From Cladopsammia gracilis (Eukaryota; Cnidaria; Anthozoa; Scleractinia; Dendrophylliidae), in the NCBI GenBank assembly GCA_022457155.1, contig JAJGOT010000340.1, positions 553,501 through 617,500 on the forward strand: a stretch of DNA of 64,000 nt, written 5' to 3'. The notes under the pieces were generated by a model. It had not been told where the DNA came from. It worked only from the letters and a program-made list of their open reading frames with translations, and ran no database searches. Shown one piece after another: positions 1 to 11,155 of the stretch (the stretch's first letter is position 1; each line of letters begins with the position of its first letter). The position numbers were made by a program, and so were the translations under genes.

Positions 1-3000
1 TGAATCGATGCCTTGAAATACACTGTTTACAGAGCAAGGCTTGCTCATGCTACCATGCCATGCTACCATGCCATGCCATGCTATCATGCTACTGGGGCGT
101 CACGTTCCATTAACTGCAATTTACCATCGCGTGCAGTAAAAGCCATATTAAAGATTTATGTCTTTTGTATTTTCCTTATCAATTTTTAATGAGTGTTATA
201 ATTTGATATACATGTGTACTATTTTGCTTTGTGTAATATTTCTTAAGGGTACAACAATTCTTTTTGTGGGATGTATAATTATTTAAATAATCTGTTTATA
301 AATAACGACACTGTGTATTTGTATGTTGCAAGTTTGTGTCATAAGTTTCAACTAAATCTTTGCTGATCTTAACATTTCTCTATTTTAATACATCAACAAC
401 ATCTACAGCTGTGGATATAAAACAATGAAATATTTTGTATGTCAAAAGTATTTTCAATTGACAAATGCCCAGGGATAAGTTCCCATTGGTCTGCAAAGGT
501 CAGCCAGCTATATACAATTTCTGCGATCGACGAAGGAGTAGTCATACTAATTTCAATGCCTTCTCTCATGCCAGCTGGACTGATTTGACAATTTAAGGCT
601 ATGTTCTGCACAGGGGCCCACACAAACTGTATGACCGTTCGTATTTTTAAATTTAGAGGGAAAGTATGAAAATATCGAAAAGGTTCACTTATCATAATAT
701 GTAATGTTTACTAACTGAGCGGGAGTGTTGTATTGGCCTATACAATGTATAGTGCCGATATTTCGAAAATTTAAGGTAGCTCTGAATCCCACCTACAGAA
801 TTTTTCTAAACTTTGCCAAAAGTTTCATCTTATCCTACTGATCAAAATTTGACATTAGAAAATGGGGTTCACCGAGTCATTTTTGAGTTATGAACACTTA
901 AAGCTAGAATTTAGGGTGTTTTCAGCATGTTATACTGTTGCTATAGTAACATATTGTGTCACAAAAATGATAACAACGTGTTTACCAATCATTGGGCATT
1001 CGTGTGATACCATGATTATAGCATCAACTGATAAAGAGTGGTTTTAATGACCCATCAAAATCTAAGTCTTGAAAAGTGCTGGAAACTGTTGGGAGCCACC
1101 TTAAAACATTTCCCCTGCATCAATGATTATCGATTTTCATTAACAGTAGATTACTTGACATTGATTATTCCTATTGATTTTGATATTAAATATCATCGTT
1201 TATTGGTTCCATCAGTTGCTCAGGATAGGTTTCTATAGATTACATCAGGAAGCCTGTAGCCTCATAAATAAATACACTATACATGAACATGTAGCCACAA
1301 AAGATAGCTCTTTACAACAATGCCGGCAATATCCTATCTAATAGCTGAAATGTTTATGTTTATTCCCTATTTGTAAGTAAATTAGCCATGTCTGATCTGC
1401 CTCGATCATTATATAGAATTGAGTATTTGGTATTTTTGTACATAAAACATTAAACAGCTAGTGATGTTATCACAATCGTCATGAATGAGAATCCCGCTAC
1501 GTTCTGTTAATTCGTGTTCAAGGGCACCGCAAGGATAATCAAACAATATATTTAGCCGGGTATTTAATAATTTCACGAAACACTGCATTTTCCTGAAAGC
1601 TGACGATGCGAAACTAACATGTTCAATGCGATCTTAATAAAGATTTTACATGTTCAAGATCTAGCTAGAGAAGTCTTGTATTGAAAAGGAAACCCAGTGC
1701 AAATGAAATTTATAACCACCTTAAATTTAATAAGGGCACTGTTTCATAAAAAAAAAATATATATTGAAAAGACGAAACAACAAAAATCCAGAGACACAGG
1801 CCGGCCGACATCGTTACTTTCGTGAAAATAATAAGCTAAATGAAGATCGTCGATCAACGAACGTTTTTTTAACAACCTTCACACACAACTAAACAAAATT
1901 GGCCAAATTACAGCTGGATCCCAATAAATGAAACGAGGCATTGAGAAAAATATAAAATAAATTAGAAATGAACGCTGAAAAGATCGCCTTATTTATCGAC
2001 AAATTTGACGTTTTGTTGAAAAAATTGCGTACACGGAATCGAGCCAACAAAGAAACAAAGAAACTCGCTATCACCTTTTTGTACATGTATCGATCGAGTC
2101 TGCCATGAAATATGGATCGTCCTTTCAAATTCCGTATTCAAAGAAATAAATTTATGAACCATTAACACATTGTAGATAATCCAGGCACTTTTCTGGTATA
2201 ATCTCTTGTTTCTCGTCGGTGAAACGAAGACGAATACATGTGTATTAAGCTAATATGTGCTGTAATAAAAAAAAGCAACATGGAAAACGTGAAAACGTTA
2301 ACAGCTGCCTTCTGAAAAACTGGTGAAAATTAACCATCTTAAGTGAAACAGGAATATGATTCTTACCTTTTATTTTATAGTATCACGAACAGATCTAAAT
2401 AACTTGTCAGGGAAGCAGAATTCGTCGCCAAAGGCATTTTTACAAAACCGGATGAATAGAGGAGAAGAGAACAACTGTCTATTCGGACTGCTTGTATTTA
2501 CAAAGAGGTCGTACCCAGGTCACAACGGTGAACGGTGAACGGGTGGCTTTGGGGAGGGCGAAATGTTGGGGAGGGGTGGGCGGGGATTAGGCTCCTGCTT
2601 CCTGCCACCTTACAATCAGGCCCGGTCAACTGGCTACCACGGCTAGTTCTTCGTAATTAATCGAATAGACGCCCGGGGTGTTAATTATTTTAAGTTGTGA
2701 TTTTGAAGTGGTGTTTATTGGATAAGAAGCGTTTATCAGAGATAGGCGTTTATTAATTTTTTTAACAACTGTATAGGGTGTTTTCTCAGTCTCCTAGGAC
2801 TCAAATGACAAAGGCCATGGCAGCCATGTTGGTGTCCCCAACAAAATACGAGAACACCAATATGGCGGCTATGAAGTCAAGTGAAAACGCCCTATAGAGA
2901 GCAAAACGTTAACTTTTCTAAATATTAAATTATCTACAAAACTATTAAAAAAGAAACATTTGATCTTACTTCTCAAAGTCAATAGCAGGTTGTCCAATCC

Positions 3001-3046
3001 GTCGTTGCTTCCTTTTAGTCGACCCGTTAATTCTTAATAAAGTAAG
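1..3046. other. Left flank with no supportable gene
   Basis: I see no conserved protein here. A short tandem of CATGC/TACCATGC units sits at about 45-95. A 100-codon open frame on the - strand (393-695) has no recognisable domain and no convincing splice acceptor, so I do not call it a gene. About 780-1240 is AT-rich low-complexity sequence with two short overlapping open frames, without family resemblance. About 2530-2600 is a G-rich patch. Absence of a gene is a judgement by eye. Confidence 0.4.
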
Positions 3047-3695
3047 CCCGGCATAGTAAATCGAACGTTCGGAAATCGAACTCAATCGAACTCAATCCGT
3101 GGATTGACTTCGATTGAGTTCGGCAATCGAACGAAATCGAACACTGGACTTTCAGAGAGTTCGATTTCCGAACAAATCGAATTCAATCGAACAAATCGAA
3201 CTCAATCGAACTCAATCTATCTGATTGTGTTCGACTGAGTTCGGAAACCGTTGTACCCTTTTCTTTTTCAGCTAACTTACGATTGCGGCAAGACAACTCG
3301 AAGGGTTACTTTTATGCAAAAATACAATGACGTCAAATCGGCATTCCTGGTAGCCTTTTACTACGCATTTGAAGCTTACGATCCACAGCGCATCTGAAGT
3401 CATTTCTCCGGAATTTCTTCGTTTACAAAAAACACGTGCGCTACACTCCGGGCTGAAGTAACTCGAACTTCCAAGATCTGGTAATTATGGATTTTCAACG
3501 CCTGTTTCACACAAATCACGACTGAGTTCGAAAATCGAACGTTCGATTGGGTTCGATTGATTTTTTTCTTTTCGGTGAGTTCGATTTCGTTCGATTGCCG
3601 AACTCAATCGAACTCAATCCATGAATTGAGTTCGATTGAGTTCGATTGAGTTCGATTGAAATTTAGTTCGATTGGGTTCGATTTACTATGCCGGG
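3047..3695. mobile_element. Foldback MITE with GTTCGATT-rich arms and a 6-bp flanking repeat
   Basis: The left end begins CCCGGCATAGTAAATCGAAC and the right end is its inverse, GTTCGATTTACTATGCCGGG. Both arms then consist of many degenerate copies of TCGAACTCAA or its complement. The unit AGTAAG stands just outside each end (3041-3046 and 3696-3701), as expected of a target-site duplication. The element is 649 bp. The centre (about 3255-3515) is non-repetitive and has no coding capacity that I recognise, so it is a non-autonomous DNA transposon of uncertain superfamily. Confidence 0.75.
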
Positions 3696-4129
3696 AGTAA
3701 GAAAGGCCGATGCTACGTAGAACACTTAACGCGACAACCACATGATAGAGCCCAAACTGAAAGCCAAAATGCAACCGTAGACAGCTGTTTTGACCTGGTT
3801 GGAACACGTCAGCACGGTGTAGCAGCAAACTGAATATAACAACCAGCGCGAACGCCGATCAGGCTATAAAGGGTATTACACGTGGCGATGACCTTTAGCT
3901 GAGCTCAAAGTCAAATCTTTGCCAACTGGCTAACGTCACAGCGCGTGGCCTTGAGCAACAGGCAAAGGTAATTTGAAATATTATGTCGTTGTCGCGATTA
4001 GGCGTTGGCGCATTGTAGCTAGCCTCTGTAAAGCAGGCGTGTTTGGGGGGCGAACAAGAGCTGCGTTAAGGTTACAGTGTACCTTCGGAGGTGTCTCCAG
4101 TATAACAGCTCTAGCGTCTTAAGATTACG

Positions 4130-4306
4130 CAACCTCGTTCCCAGGACCTTTACCCTGGCTTGGGAGCAACCTCGTTCCCAGGGTCTCTCTTCTTCCCGCC
4201 CCCTGGAGCGAGAGAGGGCGGGAAGAAGAGAGACCCTGGGAACGAGGTTGGCTTGGGAGCGGGGCCCCACCTCCAAACAAGGGTAAAGGTCCTGGGAACG
4301 AGGTTG
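4130..4306. mobile_element. 84-bp foldback element (outer copy) split by a second copy
   Basis: The ends CAACCTCGTTCCCAGGACC and its inverse bound the element, and the 9-bp direct repeat AAGATTACG flanks it at 4121-4129 and 4307-4315. Removing the inner insertion (4167-4250) and one copy of its target duplication leaves 37 + 47 = 84 bp. It is non-coding; open frames through it on both strands are by-products of the inverted repeats. A 9-bp duplication is typical of Mutator-like transposases, so the mobilising enzyme is inferred to be of that kind. Confidence 0.85.
4167..4250. mobile_element. 84-bp foldback element (inner copy), near-perfect hairpin
   Basis: This copy starts CAACCTCGTTCCCAGGG and ends with its inverse; the two arms are about 37 bp and leave almost no loop. 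The 9-bp direct repeat GCTTGGGAG flanks it (4158-4166 and 4251-4259) and belongs to the outer copy, so it landed inside a relative. The inner and outer copies have the same length, 84 bp. Confidence 0.88.
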
Positions 4307-5091
4307 AAGATTACGCAAAATATACCTAAACCCAGATATCAAATTAAAGCTTATAGAGCTAGCTATCTAAATATGGAAACAATTTGGTAATAAAATGAAT
4401 TGTCGAATTTTTTACGACGTCTAAATTCGAACGTCCGAATCAGCTTTAAAACGCTATAGCTCAAAGCGATTATTGTATTTTGCTAATTTGATTTGTTCTT
4501 GGGTTTAAGGACACAAAGCGCTAGCTAAAAAAGAGTGTCGGCGATTTCCCATATTCAATTGCAGTGAAAAGTTACAGAATATTTTCGAAAAAGGGAGAAA
4601 AACAATTGGAATGATCGCACGGAAATGGCTCTTGACGAAAAAGTTTTCGGAAATAAGAAATTCGCCGAAATCTTTTTGTTGATTGTATGTTAGCCTAGCT
4701 TTTGTCCAAATTTGAGAAAAATCAAACAAATTCCCTTTGAGTTGTAGCTCTTTAAAGTGTCCCCAACAAGCGAAAAATTAATTTTGAGAAAACAGCGCTT
4801 AAAAAAAACATATCGCTTCATAAACAAACTCCGCCCACAAAAGTTGTACCGTCATTTCATCGTTAATTTTCACTATTTTTCGATATATTTTTTTTTGGAT
4901 GAAAGTTCATTCTGTAAACTTTATTTTGACGCCATAAAAAAAAAATTCAATAAATTTTCGATCTGAAGGTACACTGTAACCTTAATAAAACCGCGACCAA
5001 GGGTATGGGAGTCAGGCCGCCCTCTCGCCACCCCTTTAACTCCTCCCAGCCCCTGACGTTGTGCAAAACCAAAATGGAGACCAAACACTAA

Positions 5092-5654
5092 AGCCCGGTT
5101 TCCATATGATCGCTACGATCGCTACGATCGCTACGATCGTTGCGATCGCTGCGATCGCTGAAAAAAATAGTTCAGCGATCGCAGCGATTGATGGTTTCCA
5201 TATGATCGCTGCGATCGCTACGATCGCTGAGAAAGTGCATGAATGAAGATCGAGGGGACCTGGGTCTGACAATATCGTTTCGCCTCATTCTTGAAATTCA
5301 ACATAGCGGCTGTGAATTGTTTTTAAAATCACTTCTTCCATAAAAAAAGCCAAATCGCACCCTTTGAGTGAGCGTACGCAGTGCATCATGGTATTTTTGC
5401 CGTCGCTGCGATCGCTGCGATCGCTGGAGAGTGGTTTCCATATGATCGCTACGATCGCTACGATCGCTGAGATAGAATCACAGCGATCGCAGCGATCGTT
5501 GTCGCTGCGATCGCAGCGATCGTTGTCGCTGCGATCGCTGTGATCGCTACGATCGCTGGAGAGTGGTTTCCATATGATCGCTACGATCGCTGAACTTTTT
5601 TTTCAGCGATCGCAGCGATCGCAGCGATCGTAGCGATCATATGGAAACCGGGCT
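5092..5654. mobile_element. GCGATCG-rich MITE with TAA target duplication (PIF/Harbinger-like)
   Basis: Terminal inverted repeats begin AGCCCGGTTTCCATATGATC and are flanked by TAA at 5089-5091 and 5655-5657. The interior is packed with short palindromic GCGATCGC or CGATCGCTA units, and the motif GGTTTCCATATGATCGC recurs internally at about 5191, 5431 and 5564, suggesting growth by internal duplication of the ends. A 3-bp TWA target duplication is characteristic of PIF/Harbinger; no transposase is encoded. Confidence 0.82.
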
Positions 5655-5657
5655 TAA

Positions 5658-5842
5658 GGGTGCGTTCCTTTAAGGGATGATCTGGATCCGGGTCACTGAT
5701 CCAAGATCACTCGGATCATCCTGCATCAAAGGAACCGACGAATCCTTGTCCAGAGTGGATTGGTCGGTTCCTTTGATGCTCCATGATCCGAGTGTTCTTG
5801 GATCAGTGATCCGGATCCGGATCATCCCAAAGGAACGCACCC
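5658..5842. mobile_element. 185-bp foldback element abutting the previous MITE
   Basis: The ends are GGGTGCGTTCCTTT and its inverse, followed inward by further inverted GGATGATC and GGATCAGTGATCC blocks, so nearly the whole length can fold on itself. It begins directly after the TAA of the preceding Harbinger-like element. I see no clear target duplication, perhaps because the neighbour inserted at its edge. Confidence 0.7.
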
Positions 5843-6792
5843 CCAAAAATATAACACTTACACTGCAGGCTACATTGTAGCATAAGCTTTGGCATATTTA
5901 GAACACCTGAGCATAATTTTTAAAAAGAAAACCTGCTCCAGCATATTAAATTATATGATTTTTTATGCGACTTTTTGAAGCATTAAGTAATGATCCGCAC
6001 AAGAAGGATAGCGCTGAACGGCAATGCACGATGGAATGTCAACCTTTTTCATTGTTACAACTAGTGATCTCATTGGCCTAGACTAAAAAACCGCTAAAAA
6101 GTTAAGGTTCAAGGTGCATTAAGTCTAATTTTTTTTAAGGTTTCAAGTAATTTGAGACCCGATCGCACAACATGCAATTTTTAAAAGATATTGTATTTGG
6201 GGAACTTCATCAAAGAAGCAAAATTATTAGCTATTGTCTTCTGCTATTATGATTGGTGAAGCACGAACATTTCCTAAAATTTATTTGACGCAAATGGATT
6301 TTCTTTATTTTTATAATGAAATATAATTATTAACCATCAGCTCCTCCTCTATTCTTGAAATCAAAGATATTCTATGTGGGAAAGAGCCAATGCCGCAGAA
6401 CAATGAAATTTGCTATCGTTCTTATGTGGAGCATTACTTAAAGCTAAAAGTCTCGGTAAAAAGTTCCTTCTTGCTTATTATAAAAGTGTGATTTGAAGCA
6501 TTTACAAGAACTATAAGCTTTGTAGAGCCTTAAGAGAAGAGTAGACAAACTGTTGAAATTACTTGTAAACCAATATAATTTATAAAAATTCCATATTCGA
6601 AAAACGTGCTAAACATTGTAATTATTTCCTCCTGAATTACTCGCTGTTGTATACACAGAAACGCTCAGTAATTTTGTGATCTAGGAGCATAATTTGTGAA
6701 CTTTGGCATAATTTTTGGCACAATTCGACAAAATTGAGAGCAGTGCTGGCAGCATAATGTGCCACTTTTTAGGAGCACAATGGGCGGCCAAG

Positions 6793-6871
6793 GACGCGCC
6801 GAGGAACGATGGCGCAAGCAAGCGCGAGTAAAATTAAAAACACTTTTTTTCGACCGCACACGCTCGGCTAA
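6793..6871 (+). repeat. 79-bp direct repeat, copy 1
   Basis: This stretch (starting GACGCGCCGAGGAACGATGG) recurs nearly identically at 7839-7917, about 1.05 kb away in the same orientation, with one visible difference (AAGCG versus AAACG). It is likely the subterminal piece of an interspersed element or a segmental duplication; no coding function is evident. Confidence 0.75.
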
Positions 6872-7072
6872 TAACAGGATAGACATAACGATTCGCTAAA
6901 TGATGGTTCATGTCCATCCTCGCTTTCTTTATCGCGACAACGACATGATATTTCAAATTCTTTTCCTGTTGCTCAGGGCCACGCCCTGTGGCGTGATATT
7001 CTCAACTTTTATTTCATGTTCATGAGTTACGGTATGCTCTACAGTTAGAGAAATATCCGCTGAATTTTATTA

Positions 7073-7467
7073 GGCTATCCCAATAAAATGCTACGTTTCC
7101 CATCGCCTTCCCTCTCGTGAAAGTGGGTCGGTCGGTCGGGCAAAAAAAAAAAAAAAAAAAAGAGAGAGAAAATTGACCGAGGGTTCCTCAGTCCAGAAAA
7201 AGCCTGGATGTTAAGTAAGAATGGCCTTGTTACACCGGCGTGTGCTTTCGATTGCCAATGTTTTCCAAATCCAAATTTACTCCTTATCTACAATGGAGGC
7301 TAATAAATTAAATATGAAAGATTTCTATTCAAAATATAACCTTGATCACATGTTTCAAAAGTAAAATTTTGCTTGTCAGACAGTGTATCTGAATTTTTTT
7401 TTTTTTACTTTTCCAAAAAAATGGGTCGGTCGGGCGATGGGAAACGAAACATTTTATTGGGATGGCC
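7073..7467. mobile_element. 395-bp MITE with TTA target duplication
   Basis: The left end GGCTATCCCAATAAAATG and the inverse at the right end (CATTTTATTGGGATGGCC) are flanked by TTA at 7070-7072 and 7468-7470. Inside the ends both arms carry TTTCCCATCGCC and GGTCGGTCGGGC blocks. Non-coding, PIF/Harbinger-like by target size. Confidence 0.8.
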
Positions 7468-7838
7468 TTAAATCGTTGAAAGTGATACTGAGTGCTGTCC
7501 TAAAGGACTGACCGGCAAGAAAAACATCAAACAAAAAGCCTACCCCTGCCCCCCTGCCATGCACAAGAAAAAACTGTTATTACTATTAAAAAACCCCTAT
7601 TGTTTTCGATTTTCTATAAAAAAAAAATCGATCTTTAATAGTCCTTATTTACTTCCAATATCGTCCTAGTAACGCAAGTTTACATTGAAAAGCAGAGCTC
7701 TTTATTTGACTTCTCAAGTAAATTTTGCCGAGTATTATTTTGCGAGAGTCTTCAGTTTTCTGCGGAAACTTATTTTTGCAGATCAAGCGCAATCTGCAAA
7801 ATCCGCAAAAATTTCATACTAGAGCAGCGAAGCCGCAA

Positions 7839-7917
7839 GACGCGCCGAGGAACGATGGCGCAAGCAAACGCGAGTAAAATTAAAAACACTTTTTTTCGAC
7901 CGCACACGCTCGGCTAA
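7839..7917 (+). repeat. 79-bp direct repeat, copy 2
   Basis: Second copy of the repeat at 6793-6871. It ends about 420 bp before the first coding exon of the chloride-transporter gene, so it may lie in or near that gene's promoter. Confidence 0.75.
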
Positions 7918-8216
7918 CTAAAAGAAAAATAAATGACTGCTCACTGATTAAATCCCTACCCTTGATATACCTCTAGCCTCAAAATGGTACCACTTTCGGG
8001 CGGAGCATCCCCGTTTAACCCATTTATATATAGGGAGTACCCCCCCTCAAGTAAAAAATACCCGTTACTAAAGTGGGTAAGATCGGTAAGCTTCTGTTTG
8101 ATATCTGCTGCTTGATTCACGCCAAAGTGGAAAATATAAGACTTGGGTTGATGTTCGTTCCGGAACCTCATTAGTACCCAGGCCACTCTGTGCGGGTTTC
8201 GTACCGTGCTGTACGG

Positions 8217-8246
8217 GTTTCGTTCTGTGCACTCACAGAACGAAAC
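8217..8246 (+). promoter_or_regulatory. Perfect 13-bp hairpin upstream of the CLCN6 start
   Basis: GTTTCGTTCTGTG, a four-base loop and the exact complement lie 90 bp before the CLCN6 ATG. Depending on where transcription starts this is either promoter DNA or a 5'UTR stem. An ATG at 8206 just upstream opens a frame in a different register that runs past the CLCN6 start, so a transcript starting left of it would carry an overlapping upstream ORF. Function is inferred only from position. Confidence 0.45.
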
Positions 8247-8336
8247 TGATGAAAAAAGAGCATTATTTGAGTTTCATAGACCGCAAAAAAAGGCCAAAGA
8301 AGCTTCTTTTACACGCAGTAATCAGTTTCTAGTGCA

Positions 8337-8393
8337 ATGGAAGGGGAACAAAGTCAAAGAATCAGGCTCATCGACGATCACTCGCAGGAATTG
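8337..8393 (+). other. CLCN6: First coding exon of CLCN6
   Basis: The 19-codon exon reads [19 protein letters not shown] and ends at a consensus donor (TTG|gtgagt). It is in phase 0 and joins the next exon to give QEL-SLDYD, the same place where vertebrate ClC-6 has an acidic stretch before ESLDYD. The ATG has a G at +4. I chose it because the total length becomes an exact multiple of three and no other upstream frame joins the SLDYD exon so cleanly; the sequence itself is not conserved. Confidence 0.7.
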
Positions 8394-10758
8394 GTGAGTG
8401 TTTTGAAAATGCAAGCAGCTCTTCAGCTAGATCATTCGCCGACAAGTTGAGCAAGCTTATGATTTCTAAATTGTTTGGTGTAAACACTGAATCGAAGTTA
8501 AAGCGCAATTATAGAAACTTAGAGAAATATCGCAACGATTTCCGTATCTATAGCCCTGGAAACACAAACATCGGTCAAAATCCGAAAATAGCATGTCTTC
8601 ACGGCAGCCATGTTGGCGATCATAAACAGCAACTTGTCTCCCGTTGCGAGACAAGTTGCACAAAACATTGCACAGTGTATCATACCTTGCAAGTAGGCAA
8701 AATCGTTGCCAGACAAATTGCAGAAGCCACTGCAGAGAGTAGAATGAGTTCTACTTTCTGCAATGGGTGCATCAATTTTTTTTAGCATATTTACACAGTG
8801 CAACACCCCCCTTCTGCAACTTCTGTCACAAATTTTCATCATGTGACATACATACATACATACATACATACATACATACATACATACATACATACATACA
8901 TACATACATACATACATACATACATACATACACACATACATACTTTATTTAATGTGGATATACTCTTAGCTTAAAAGCTAGTTTACAGGTATTCCACTGT
9001 TTTACACCTATTCCACTGCACATATGCACATGCACCCCAGTCCTTTGCAGTCATGGTAGTGGTTGCATAAGTTTCATTGAGAATATAAATGGCATTTTGC
9101 AAGTTTGGTTGCTGAGGGGTGCTGGTTGCTTGTGAGAATAGTTATTTCTTTGTTGCAAAAAGTAGAAGGCTAGGGAAATGGTCAAAACTATTGTACTCAG
9201 ACAAGGCCCAGGCTTTTTACAAAAAGACTGGTGGTTCCTTAAATACCTCCTCCCCCACCCTAAAATAATGGTGTCTTGTTGGTATAGCCCCCATTCTATC
9301 AGGAGTAGGGACTGAGAAAAAGATTCAAAGTTTCTTGCACTAGCAATGCAAACTTCATGCATAAGTCTCATCTCAAATTTTTAGGCCAGTAAGTTTTGTC
9401 CATTAGGCTCATCAGATAGGTAGAATCTTACATATTCCACCTACCCCTCCCTACTCAAGGTGGGTCCTGTTCGAGTACACTTGTTATGTAGAAGTCTACT
9501 TTTCCTTCTCAATGCTTTTATTGCAAACTTTCATAAAAGGGCAAGTTGCAAAATGACAGACGGGTCTTACATGCAGTTGTTTGTATTATTGTATGCGATA
9601 TAGCATAAATCAGCAATAAAGAATTGAGCATTAACCAAAAGATTCAATTTTCACCTAGCAGATAGAACTCAACTCTGAAGGTCATCAAAAGCCTAAACTG
9701 CCACATAAAGACTATGAGGTATTAATAGTAACTATACAAATTACTGTGGATTCATAGGATTGAACTTAGCTTATTCAAGATAAAGAGTACAATGAACTCT
9801 CCCTATGCTGGACAACCTTGGTACCAGCCCAGCTGTTCAGCTTCAGAGAGGTTTCCACCTTATAGAAGATAAACAAGTGAAATTTGCCATTACATATATT
9901 TTAATATAATAGACCTCTTTAGCTTGTATGTTTTGTTTTCCCAATGTAGGTCATGTGATGTTTTCAAGGGAATTTGTCCTTTGTCTTTTCATAAATTATG
10001 CATACATATGCACGTGAAGAAAACAAAATTTAAAAGAAACAGTTCTCTAGGGTAACATCACATGATCTACAGTGTGTACATCGGGAAAACAAAACATACA
10101 AGCTAAAGATTTCTATTGAAGCTTGTCTCACTGATGATCTTTGCCCTTACTTCTCCTTCCCTTTTAGTACATGTTAAACTATAGACTGATGTGTCTTGGA
10201 AAAGTGTGAGGTCCTTAATTTCCGCTGATTTACTCAGCAGGACAGGTGTCGGGTGGTAGCAAAGTTGCCATGGATAATAGCTCTCACTGCAATTTAAAGT
10301 AATTATTACTTAGTTGATATTAATTCATTTCTTTTTCAGAGCCTTGATTATGATGTGTGTTATAACAAACCTTTTTCAGCAATGCTTGCATCAAGAGATA
10401 GGAAGGTAAATCATTTCCGATTTAAATGATTACATGTATGTTTAAAAGTTGACAAGAAATGAAATGACAATGATAAATAAATATTATTTTAACTTTATGA
10501 TATCTGTTGGCAGTCACTTTGGGGGCAGGAATTTGTACGGTGGTTAGTGACTGGTGCCATCGGGATCCTAACGGGACTGGTGAGTAACACTTCACAATCA
10601 GTGAATCTTGAAAGCGTACCAACATGCTCCCCTGTAAGATAGCCTCCTCATATTAAAGGTGGACATCAGTGGTTGCTGGTCCTGACCAAATTTCATGTAT
10701 TTGTCTGTAACTTAACCTTTTAATAATAATAATAATAATAATAAAAATAATAATAATA

Positions 10759-10789
<31 letters not shown>

Positions 10790-11088
10790 GAAGAAGAAGA
10801 AGAAGAAGAAGAAAACTTTTATTTCTCCTTAATTAAATCATCGACCATTAATTTACAATGTTTACAAAATATCAAAAAACCCCAGTTAATAATAATAATA
10901 ATAATCCAAATCTTTTATTGATAACAAAGCTAACTAAAAAAAATCTTATTTTACAATTGATTTCACTTAAAAAACTATTCAGTCAAAACACTATTTACAT
11001 TATTCCTTTCGATTAATAATTCTCAAACAATCTTACGTTTACAATTATTGATCTATTAGAATGCTAAAAATATTCATAATTACAATCC

Positions 11089-11155
<67 letters not shown>

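Noticed and set aside
393..695. 100-codon open frame on the - strand (start MISEPFRYFHTF, end HSCRCC)
   Set aside because: The composition looks protein-like, but there is no recognisable domain, no good acceptor before it and no partner exon found upstream on the - strand. It could be a last exon of a gene I cannot see.
4019..4342. Protein-coding frames on both strands (Arg/Gly/Pro-rich)
   Set aside because: Open only because of the nested 84-bp inverted repeats; the same words appear on both strands.
8519..8952. Open frames rich in Met-Tyr-Val-Cys or Ile-His-Thr-Tyr
   Set aside because: They are translations of the (CATA)n microsatellite.
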